Source of the DNA: Marthasterias glacialis
Lineage: Eukaryota > Echinodermata > Asteroidea > Forcipulatida > Asteriidae
DNA: 64,000 bases
NCBI GenBank assembly: GCA_911728455.2
Contig: OU452229.1
Span: 11,758,878-11,822,877 of the forward strand
Reading direction: 5' to 3'
Shown here: piece after piece, positions 25,501 through 37,500 of the stretch
Position numbering within the stretch: the first letter of the stretch is position 1
Layout of the letters: each line of letters starts with the position of its first letter
Translations under genes and position numbers: made by a program
Notes under the pieces: model-generated
Seen by the model: the letters and a program-made list of their open reading frames with translations, nothing else
Told to the model about the DNA's origin: nothing
Databases searched by the model: none

Positions 25501-28500
25501 TTCGTTTTCCCCTATTTCTCCGTCCATGTTTTGGTGACCAGGTGATACGGTGAGTACAAATGTACTTTACTTAAATCCAACAGAATCCTTACTGCACTAT
25601 GGCAAGTGTGGTGATGTATTTCATTCAACACCCAAACCTACAGGTGCATCTCTAATACATGTACACGGACAACAGACTGAGATCCCCCATTGAACCCCAC
25701 TCCTCATAGCAATAGACCCATCCATTAAGCCCCGCCTACCTTAGCAACTGCCTAGCAACAGCACATGGTGTGACTTTCTTGCCACGATCGCAGCAGTGGT
25801 TCAGTTGCGGGCCACACACACATATCGGACATACACATGTACATGTATGGTGCTCGTGAACTGTATTGATTTAGTTTCTGGCCTTTTGAGCAGTGCCTTG
25901 AGTCCAAAGAACAATGCAGACAGGAACTCTGTTAAACCACTTTTTACACAACTGTGCAGGGACCACTGCTGTGGGATTTGCACCACCAGAAATACAAAAA
26001 AATTAAGAGAAAATAAAAGTTAGTAAAGTTATGTGTGCTGTTGTGCGTCAGAATGATGGCGGCGGTTTGTTTACTTTTCTGATGGGATTTTAGCGCGTCG
26101 GATCTTTGTCAGACTTTCAGTGGCGTTGTCAAGGCTGTGATTGGTCAATACGTTAGTAGGCAGGGCTTAATGGATTGGTCTATTGTCCATCAATCCACAG
26201 CGCCCATTTTGTACTGGGATTTTAACTTATCGTGTAATAAACATAGAAAATTTCAATTATAATCTGCTTATATTTAGTCCATTGCACTTGTATTCTCTAC
26301 ATGAAACTCTGTGAACACTTTTGGTTTTTTTTTCACTTTGCAAGTCAAGAATGACTGCGCTCTTCACATACCTGATGAGTGATGGGATTTTAACTTAACT
26401 TTTGGGTTCACGTTTGCTGTTGTGATTGGTCAATCCACAAAGAAGCACAGCTTATTGGATCAGTTTATAGGTGTGGATTGATGCATTGGTAAGATTGGTT
26501 GGCTTGTCATACAGTTTCAACCAATTTCGCACAATCAATGCATAACTAGAGTACTGGTTTTGGAGGATTAGGATACAAGCAGATTAAAAGGACAAACCTT
26601 TAAATATTGTGTGGGGCTTGGTGAAGAAATCTGGGTAGCGACTTAACAAGACATACGCAGCAAAACTCCATGTAACACAGTGACAGATGCAACGCCACGC
26701 ACTCTCTGGTAACTTGTGGATGTTGTCTTCACGCAGCTTGCCCCAAACTGCAAGAGGCTGTGGAGGAAAAAGAAAGAAAAAACAAATTTAAAATTCTGAA
26801 TTAAGGGAATAACAGAGAGTGGTGACAAGGTCTTAAACGGCAGTTTATGACCAGCAGGGTTGTGGCCAGGCGATAAAGGACTGAGCCGAAGGCGAGGTCC
26901 TATTGCACGGCCACAACCCTTCAAGGCCTTCAATGGCCATTTAAGACCGGGTCACTACTCTTTTATTCACATTCACAAATACCTTTTTTCGTTAAAAAGT
27001 GAAATAATATATAGGAAAAACTGCAATTGAACTTGTCTGTTTGAAAATTATGATTTAAAGGCATTATACAGGATTGGTACGGATAAAAAAACATTATTAG
27101 TTTCAGTCTGAAAGCTTACTGTTTATGAAGTTAATACTAGAACCAATTTTTCTGTGAAATATTTCCCTCTGAAATGCTGCCATTGTATTCAAGAAAACTG
27201 TATCTGAGAACCTTAAAAAAATTACAACAAGCAGATTTCGGTTGTTTTAAAACTGAAAATAAGGACAATGCGTCTACACGTACATGCTGAAAAGTGTGCA
27301 CGGTTTTTCATTATTTTCTCCTGACTCAGACGACGGATTGAACCCAAATTTTCACAGGCTTGTTTTTTCATGTATAAATATACATTGAATTAGACAAAGT
27401 AAGAACACTGAACTATCAGCTTTACCAATCCTGTATACACTGTACCTTTAAATTTAAAAAAATCTGCCAAAAGTGGTAGTTAATTAAAAACTAAAAATAA
27501 ATTATTGTCAGGCTCACGAAAATGTACTTTGTGCATTGTCAGTGGCATAGTGTTTCGTTTTGAAACAGCAACATATGTCAAAATTTGTTTAGAGATGAAA
27601 ATTATTACCAAAAAAAAAATCATTTCGGGCCATGCAACTTTAATGAAAAGCTTGCATTTATTTTGAACTCTGATGAAAACTTATCAAAGCTAGATTCTTA
27701 GAATTGTTGTGTTCTCACTCTCAATAGGTGACTACAAGCCCAAGGTTGATAACCCATGAAAAAAAAACCATTGTTGTAGTTGGATTCTCCCGCTGGGCCT
27801 TGATGTGTTGCAACATTATTGTATGTCACAACTGAAGCTGAACTAGGGCAGGCACTGTCATGTAAACTGAGGTGAATAGGGCAGGCACTGTCGTGTAAAC
27901 TGAGGTAGAATTTTAAGAAGATCTCCTCTACTAGCAGAGGTCTTATATTTGAATAGACATTATTTTTCTTTTTTTTTTTTACAAAAAAACTAATTTATTT
28001 GTTTTTCTTTGAGTATTTGCTGAACTTTTATAGAGGTCTGGACTTGAAAAGCCTTTAAAATAAATGTAAACAATTTAAAAAAAAAGTATGTGTTTGAAAA
28101 AAACAAACACTAGACTTCAGAATTTGTTGGTTGTGATATTACCATGTGCAAATTACTATAATCTGGCCATTGGTCGCTTCAATTTTACTTCATTCAGAGC
28201 TTTATTCCTCCGCACAACCACACATGTACTGTACATGTAGGAAAGTGGGGAAAAAAACAAGGTATTTTGACCATGCGTACTTAAACTCGGAGTCCAAGTA
28301 CATTTTCAGTCGATATGAATATGGACTTCCTGTACAAGTATTTTTCCAGCCGAGTATGAGTACAAGTAAAAGTACCATCAAAACCGAGTACGAGTTACAA
28401 CACTGAATAATGCAATGGTCTGAGAGTTCAACTTTAACTTGGAAGCCGTTTCAGCAGAAGCTGCCTTGCAGTCTGCAGAGTGGGTGTGTGTACACCATAA

Positions 28501-31500
28501 GATCACACTAGTGCGAGTGGAATACAGGAAAAAATATGGGACGCAGCCGCGCTTTATTTTCCCTTATTCCACGAGCGCGCGTGTGATAACGAATTTATCT
28601 TCTAGTCAACTTCATACAGCCTCATGAAAACATACAATACAAATCATGTGCAAAGTTTAAAAGTTTAGAGCGTTATTTAATGAAGAGCCACTCGCGCAAC
28701 ACGCAAAGTTTAGAACATGATTTTGCACTGTCCGTATTTGGAGCATGTCGCATAATACTCTTAATATGCAGAGTGCAATATTAGACTACTGGGAGTATGA
28801 TATGGGTTTATTATCACACTCCCGTTTTAAATGTACTTACATGCACACAATGTACACATACTTCTAAACTGTATGCCATTACTAAATTATGGAATCAGTT
28901 TTAAAACTGTGGAAACAATGCCAGGGAAGTGAACACAAGATCTAACCACTTCGATCAGGAATGATACATTGTGGGTGCCCTTTTCCAAGATTGATCAGGT
29001 AAAACGAAGTCTTCAATTCATGTAGAATGAAAGTTTCATGGAGACTGCAAATTGACTCTGGCTCATATGTATCTGTTTTGTTTCCTTCATGAAGCAGAGT
29101 AAACCTTGAGTCAATGTCCTCCAAATGCCCCCACAAAACTAAAAGGTCCTAGAAATCACTTGCAAAAAGAGGGTGAAAATGGAAATTAGGTTCTGTTACA
29201 AATGGGTTTAAATATAATAGTTTGTAATACAAATGGGTTAAATATAATAGTTTTTAATACCACAGGTCCTTTTTATTCGATTATTCGACGCGTCATCCTT
29301 TATTTTGCCATGTATACTGCCGCCTTGCTCCAAAATTTAATACTGGAGTCCAATATGGATAATTGTTGGATGTGTCACAGAGTCGATTCCAAAGTAATCA
29401 CTCCCCACCCATTTGTCAAAACAAGGCACGGTTGTGTCACAACGGACAAGATTTGTGTGTACATGGAGTTGCCATGCTGTTTTAGGAGTTTATAGAATTT
29501 TTAGAGTTTGAGCTGGACGAGTTTTCATGTCTGTTTTGTGTTGATTGAGAAGAAAAAATTTAAATGCAAAGGAAATGAATTTCGTTCTCACATTGTGAAA
29601 TCTAGCTTTTCCATTTCATGAGGTGAAGCCTTGTGAAATGGAATAGTCTAGATTTCACCTCATGAATTGTGATTATATTCTGCGTCCATGCACTCGCATA
29701 AATAAACTGCAACTGCACACGTTATTTCCCTGAATCTGATGGATGCTTGATGTTAAAATCTCAATTTCTTTCTCCACACCAGACGCTTCTTAGCGGTGGC
29801 TTTAATTCAAGTTCCTTTCTCATGATCAACCACATGATCTCACCGAGTGCCTGAGGGCTGAGTCAGCAGACAGACCTCCTTGGTGAATAATGAAGTCCTT
29901 ATGAGCATTGAGATCACGTGAATGTGACACTCGTGAATGTGACACTAATGCGAATGTTTACCCAAACACGCATTGCACCCGGCCTGAGATGCAGTTTAGT
30001 GGTTATAATATAATGTTCCCAACCAGACCACTAGATGTTTCAGGTGAGGGCTGTAAGCCCTAAATCCTAAACCCCGACCAAACAGTTTTTGGTTACTGCC
30101 ATTAAGAGGACCCCCTTTGTGAACCAAAAGCCTTGGACAACGACGGCAATTACCCCTTCACATGAAATATGCTAATTACTTTAAGCATGTGTACAGACAC
30201 TACTGGTTGGCAAACACCATGGAGTTGTGCACTAGGCAGACGCACAAACGCGTACCGTCACGCCACCATCAGCCCCATATCAAAAAGGTGCGATGTTCCC
30301 TCATTTTTCCAACCAGCATCGTTAGGGCACACGTACGATGTGCATTTTATGTATTTCATGGGAAGGGTCTATTGTTAGTGTTTTCAATTATTATAAACCC
30401 TCTCAAAATACAAACAATATTTGCACACTTAAAACATTTTAAGTCAAAAGATAAAATGAGTTTAGGATTTGTTTTTATTTTCCCCCTTTATTTGGGGGAT
30501 GGGGAGGGGGCTGATGAGGGACGATCTTCCTCCTGTCATTAGGGAATCTGTTAGTTCATCTATATTTCTTAAAGCTCTTAACCAGTAGGCGCCGGATGCC
30601 GTGTGAACACGCAAATGTTTCTCCTGCCTGGAAACGGAAGCCGTGTAAAGACGCCATTATGTGTAAAATTCGGACCACCAGAGCAAAGGTCGCTACTACG
30701 GAGCGCACAGATCACACACACGCTGTCTAACACTTTGTTTCACCCACACATGGATAAAAAAAGGTCTTGTAGTTGTATAGATATATTGGCATTTTGTGGC
30801 TATTCAGAGGCGATTTTTGTGTAATCCCCTATTACAGACCTTTCTCCTTTTGTTCTAAGAGGATGATCGCAAGACATCAAGAGGCTTCCACCATTGTTTA
30901 TTCATTGTATTTCGGCTCAATGGAGGTATGTCAGAGTGAGCCGTTAATCAAGCCATGGTTCCGTGTTTAGTACTACTCCTATGCCGTAGGTAACGGCCGA
31001 TATTTTGCAATTCATGGTGCATGAATTTGACATTTTCTCAGTCGAGAAACAAAACAGATGATCCAATAAAGAGAGTCTTTGTTCTCTTGGCATTGTCATG
31101 TGAGGGTTTGTTTGTGCCAGCGATACCCTCTAAAATAATGATTCGGGTAGTTCCAGCAAAAGAATCCCACCAGGGGGATGGAAACCCCCCCCCCAAAAAA
31201 AAACAAGCATCCCGATGGCAACGGGCTAAGCCTCACCTCTATCCATGTATAAATTCTATCATGTGCCCTACAATCTTGATGGAATATCGCCTTAGATGGA
31301 ATAGTTTCTAATAAATTTCATTTGTTATATTATGTTGTTTTTAATCACACAGTGGTTATTTATTATTTGTTGTTCAGCTACATTTCTTGCTGACCGTATC
31401 CGTAATATGCTTTTTATATGTACCTCTATGAAAATGGTTGAGGGTCTAAAATCTAAATTTTAAATCTAAATGAAGGGTACATTTATTAAAGAATTAATAT

Positions 31501-34500
31501 TGCCTCGGATATTTCAGGCAACCCTCATAAATCAGCCCCTCCTTGCCCCCCTCCCTCCCCCACAAAGTCCACTAAATGGAAGGGCAATGACAGGGAGGGA
31601 GGGGAATACAGTTCCCAAAATTGTCTTCTCAACCTTCATGGTTATTATTAACAAGGACAGCTGCAATCTAAAATATACAAACCTTTAAAAAAAAAAGGTC
31701 AAATATTTATGTTTAGATTAATACATAACAACAAATCATTCCAGTCAGCCCTAGCCCTAGCCTTGAGTAAGATTGTTTACTGGTTAAGTGAATGGTTTAT
31801 CAGTTCTGAATACCTGTGCCTTACACTATAGAGCTACTTGGCCCTGTTGGTTCAAACTACATTACAGGCCTAATGCTATCCTGGTAGTAATCTTTGTTCT
31901 CTCTTGTGCAAATCAACAACCAAACTGGGTCTGGAAGGGAAAATGGTATAGTATGTCTCTATTCTTCTTTCAAATGTGAAGCACAGAAACATCCATAATA
32001 CAGCCGATTCACATTACAGAGGGGCCCTCCACAGTTTTCCCAAGAGAGCCATTTTTGCGCAGTGTATCATGGGGGAAAAGGTCAACAAACTTTAGTCCAC
32101 ACAAGGCATCTGCCAAAAATGCCCCCCCAAAAAAAAAAAAAAAAAAAAAAAACCAAAACATTTGTACATTTTTGTACATTCATGGTTTGCAAAGCAACAA
32201 GGTTGTAATTTTCGGCATTTGGTGGTAGTATTTGTAATAGTTGGGTGGGTGATTTGGGGGAAAAACTGCCTCTCAAGGATAAATGGTAGAGGGCACACTG
32301 TACTGCAAGTCACCTGCGTATTGCTCTGTATGGATTATGGATTTAAACAATTACCTCACGTTTGCAGAAGAGGCTCCCAAGGTCAAAAGATAGCCATACA
32401 AAATGTTTGTGTGCTACCAACAAAATAAAACCTTGTCCCCCTGCACATGGAAGATTGCAGTTTTGTTTACTGTCAACATTAAAAAGGAAAGTGGATTTCT
32501 GCTTCCCACTTTATTTTGTATGAAAGTTATTCAGTTTTGATTAAAAACTTTCAATCTTGTTGCCCTGGGCAAAACTGTGTTGAACTGTACAAGGGGAAAA
32601 AAGAAATTGTGAAAAATGTACGGTGTTGCTCTTTTTTGTCAATAATATGACATCATCTTATTGTAATTACGGTTACTGCCTGATGACTGTCTGCACATTT
32701 GCTTGTTCTTCAAAATATGACCATGTCTGAGCCAAGTACATTATACATGTCTGTATACCACAAAAAATGACATTGTGTTGTGAGCTGCAATTGAGTGTTC
32801 AAAGCTTTACTTTCAAACCCCTCCCCCTATCTTTATTTCATTCATATGCAAGTGGATTTTTTTTTTCTCAAAAAGCCCCAGAGATTACCAGGTCTTTTGT
32901 AAATTAGCATAAGCTCTAAATGGAATAAGTGACCACTGCCACATTCATCACAGAGGACTTCAGGTTAGACATTGATTATACAATAAGTATCATTGTCACT
33001 CTGGGGACTGTGGTTTAGGGACCATCATTCTTTGGTGGGTGGAGAGAACAGATGCCCAATGAACCTGTGTAAAGGAGTAACTCAAAGTCATTGGTTAACA
33101 ACGTCATTATTTTGTCCTTTCAGTGTACCTCTTTAGTACAATTAAACAGCAAGAAAAAATGAACAATATTTACACAGTATGTACATGTACATGTTTAATC
33201 ACATCATTTTTATGATTAGTATTATGTGTCATGGGGTGTTCTTCTGGAGTCCACTTTAGAACAAATCAATAAGTTCCTCAATGAATGCATTATTTGTGTT
33301 CAGAGAGTCTTGATCAATAATAAATGATTTACACCACCCAATGGCTTGTTTACTAACATTGCCCCAGTTTTGGTTCTTTAGGGAGTCCTTGCATTTGTGT
33401 GTTATCAACGTTAAAATAAGCAAATACAACAGTGATGTAATTTAACAACAATTCAACAGAAAAAAACCTTACAGCTCTGTGGACAAATATTCTACTGTCT
33501 CAGTTGTCACACGAGGTTGTTATTAATTATAAACGTGCCCCATGACTTCATTTTGCATCCCTGTTGACATCCAAAGTTCACTGTGAATATTATTTACAAG
33601 TACTGTATCAAACATGTTATGGCCGAATGGTCACGACATTTGTGTCCTTGGAAAAAAAAAATTAAACTAAGGGTAGAGATTGTTGATGTGAAGGACAAGC
33701 AACCTGTTTGCCCAATATTGGTTGCCAGTGCTGCATTTGGTGCTGCATATTCCAAAGGAGTCGAGGATGTTGAAGATGTTCAAAAAGTGCTTAATGGCTC
33801 AATGAATGAACAGGGGTAGTAATACTAGTGTAAGGCGCTTTGATACACTGGGTTTAAAAGCGCCTATGCCTTTTGCGATGTCACATCACGCAAAAGAACA
33901 CGATTATCCTGGGTTGAACAACTGGGTCCACCCAGCAGGGTGGACGGGCTGTGGAGCCAGGCTACCAACCGTGGACATAGAAGATTGGCTCGAAGGACCA
34001 AGACGTCTATGAGGTAGAGTGAGTGACTGAGTGAAAAGATAAGTCGGAAATTCTTTTGTGCTTGTAACTCCACTTTTTGAGCTACATGTATGTGAACATG
34101 TACGTCCTGTACCCTTAAAACAGATCTCAAGTGTGTGCCTTTGTGCTTTGATGCCAAGTGCTCCAAATCAACCACCAATGGGACATTTACCTTTTACTTG
34201 CCACAGCTTACACAGTTCTCTGGCCAAGTTGTGGTATGTACTTCTGGATCTTTTCCCTCTCTTTAAAAACTACTCTACATAACCCAGCACAGCACTGCCA
34301 ATAAGTTGACACATCTTGTATCCAAGAAAACAACATCTTGACATCTACAGTTTAGTATGCTTTATTTACATGATCTGTCTGGATGTTGAAGTCCCAGATG
34401 ATTTTGACCTACATTGATGTAATTCATCTCCCATAGCCATACCACTTTGCATAATTTCTTACAAAGTTACCATGTACATGCACCTGCATGGGTTCTCCGC

Positions 34501-37500
34501 AGGATTTTTCAAAACTGTGGGGCATTCTGGACCCAAATTTTGAAAGTGTGGCCGAAGCACGCTGAATTGGTAGCAGGTCCTTGGAATGTTTTTATTTAAT
34601 GTTTATGTTTGGTTTGAAAAGCTCTAAGTGTGCAATCTACATGTAGAGCATTTAAAATGGATTTATGTAAGGATTTTTTGTGAATTTGATATTAAAATCT
34701 TAAAAAAAAAAAAAAAGTCATTATTATTTTGCGTATTGGCCATAGTTTCTGTGTATCGGCCCATAATTCGCGTGTATCGGCCTGATACGCTAGCTTGTGC
34801 ATGGGGAGAACCCTGACCTATGTTTATCACTGAAGACCTTTTCACACTACCCACCTTTCTACACGTGTTGAAATACAGTATACAAGGGTCCGACCCGTGT
34901 CGACTCTGAAAAAATTCAACACAGTTCAATCTGCTCAGCGTTCACACTGTTCCACGAAAATAAGCTTTGGGTTACACGTGGTTCTTTTCGATACATGTAA
35001 TGTGGATGATCTTTTCACACTGGCAACAGTACACACGGGTCATGAGCGGACTATTCCCATACTGCATTGCGACAGAGCGTCCCAGAGCACCACAACATCC
35101 ACACACCCCAGCACAGATACAAAATGAACCCAGGAGTGTTCACACTGCGGCTTTCGACACGTGTTGGAATTTTCAGCATGGATCGAAAGCCCTCTTACCC
35201 ACCTCTTGAGCAAGGTTAGTTTTGACACAAATCAAGCACTCTAGATGGGTCAACGCCAGATTGAAAAGCTGTAGTGTGAAAAGGTGAGCCAATTCAACAA
35301 CGGATTGGACTGGTCATGTTAAAAGGCCTTAGGGCTACCTTTGTCTGCCTTTGTGATTCTTATTGTTGAAAGAGCTAAAACTTATGACGTATTATATGTT
35401 TTTTACCCTTCTCCTGGTGTGAAACACACAAAGAAGGTTTTTCCCAAGGTAATGATGATGAATGAGCCAGTGCTACTACATGTATAAAACTGCAGATTTC
35501 TATCTCCCCATACTTTTATCAAACGAGGAAGTGAACAGCGAAAACGCAATTCATTGCTTCCATAGGGATGTGAAATTCAACAGGTTCTGACAAACAATTT
35601 TTTTTTTAATTTACATACATAGGTCACTTTGATTGGTAAGCAGTTTGCAACAGATAATTCTATTTTCTCAAGTAATTATATGCTGTAAAAGTAAGAGATT
35701 TGTCAAATCCCAGAAAAGTAAATGAACAAATACACAAATCTTGTTGATGTTAAGTTTATAGATTTGATCACAAAATCAAACAGGACAAATTTAGAACAGG
35801 GTACAGTTCAATGTACATTTGCATGCATTCAGTCAAATGTTAAGGAGCAAAAAGTTTTTAATTTTGTCAATGAAACCACCAAGATCCAGAATGTCAATGA
35901 GCACGTAGAAATACAACTTTTACATACATGTAATTTGTGTTTCCGATAATTTTAACAGTCCTTGATTGAAATGGCCTTCTTGTTGACATCAATAAAGTTA
36001 AGTCGATAAACAAAACCAGGGATTAAGCAAGATACATGTAGGGGCTCCACATGCGGAGCTACATGGCAAGGCAAGATTATGCACCTACATGTACATTGTA
36101 CATGGCTGTATAAACGACTCTGTGACTGACAAGGCAGATGTGCCTGCATTCACCTATCAACCCATATTGATATTGGATCAAACACAACTGACTTCATTTG
36201 AATACAGTGGCATTCTTATCACCTTGTACCATAGAGCTACAAACCTAAACTTGCACTGCTGAACTACATTGTACATCTGTATCACTGTACTACTCTTTTA
36301 TTATGTACATATTAGTACCTTATGTACAATCATAGAGAAAAGTCCAATCTCTATGGTACGATGTACCTAAATAGTTAACCTTGGTTCTAGTTATTTGGTC
36401 AAAGGTTTTCTTTTGTCCAAAGATAATGGACAAGGCCATAGAGAACTGGAGAAAAAAAACACACTGCATAGGCCTATTGAAGTAATTGTACTGTGCATGT
36501 CAGAGTAAACAAATAATTGTGTACGACTGATTCTACCAGCAACTCGAGCCCACTATCATGTAATGTAGCACCCTTTAACTTTTTTTACAACAAAAGATCA
36601 AACCTGTCATTACTTTTATCATTTCCTGGTATTTAAATTACCATTTCTTACTCTCAGAATTATCATTTCACGTATTACATGTAACTGTTTCAATAAAGGT
36701 GGGCAACTCCATTTTTAGTAAACTTGTATTGAGTATATCATGCACAGTCCTCTTATTGGAGATTGGAGAAGTACATGTAGGCTCTGACTAGAGGCGGTGG
36801 GTTGTTCTCAACGTTTTGACCACTGTGCCCCAGTCTTCTCATGTCCATTAACCAAAAGCTTTGAAATGTTCAGACAATAAAAAACTGATTGTTTTAAGCA
36901 GTGTACTGTATCATTTTATTGTTGACAGATTTAGATGGATTTACTGACTGGTGGTGTGGTTTGGTCTGTGTTTACATTTCACAGTTATGTGTATATGAGT
37001 TGGTCACTACTGCCTCTGATGAGATAAGGCTATAGTATCAAAATCAAATAAAGCCAGTCCCCCAGACAAAACCAACTTAGCTTGACACATGTACATGTAC
37101 ATGTACAATAAAGTACATTTAAATGCCTGGAATTACACAGAGGCCATGGACTCCGTTGCCCTGGTGAAGTCCTTGACCCCCCCTTCAAAAGTTTCCCATC
37201 ATAGACTTAGACATTAAGATTTTCCAATGGAAGTGCCCTTTACAAATGAAAACTGCCATGCCGTCTCCAAGAAAAAAAAATCCAGGCCTTACATCTGTCA
37301 AATACATTTTCAGCATTTCCAATATCATCCATTTGCTTCAATGGAATTTTAACACGTGTGATCATTCCCATCTTTTAAAGGAAGTAATTAACCATTTGAC
37401 TACAGAGATTTAACGCATGTTATTAAATGCATGCAGGTACTTCTTTAGTATTTCATGCATAAAAGTTAACCTTATCAAGCTGTGAATCATCCATCGAAAA

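Larger units (their letters stand above)
14134..26597. other. CERS1-like intron 2
   Basis: A 12.5-kb intron packed with repeats: palindromic elements (15894-16090, 21739-21925, 22182-22355), a SINE head (16990-17092), a 0.5-kb element with CCTTTTCACAC ends (18229-18752), a dispersed repeat (19066-19412), a perfect short hairpin (21265-21299), a GC-rich foldback element with a 7-bp target duplication (23211-23757), a small MITE (24660-24761) and a 474-bp MITE (25711-26184). Stretches 14.2-15.9 kb and 19.5-20.6 kb show nothing I can name. Confidence 0.65.
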
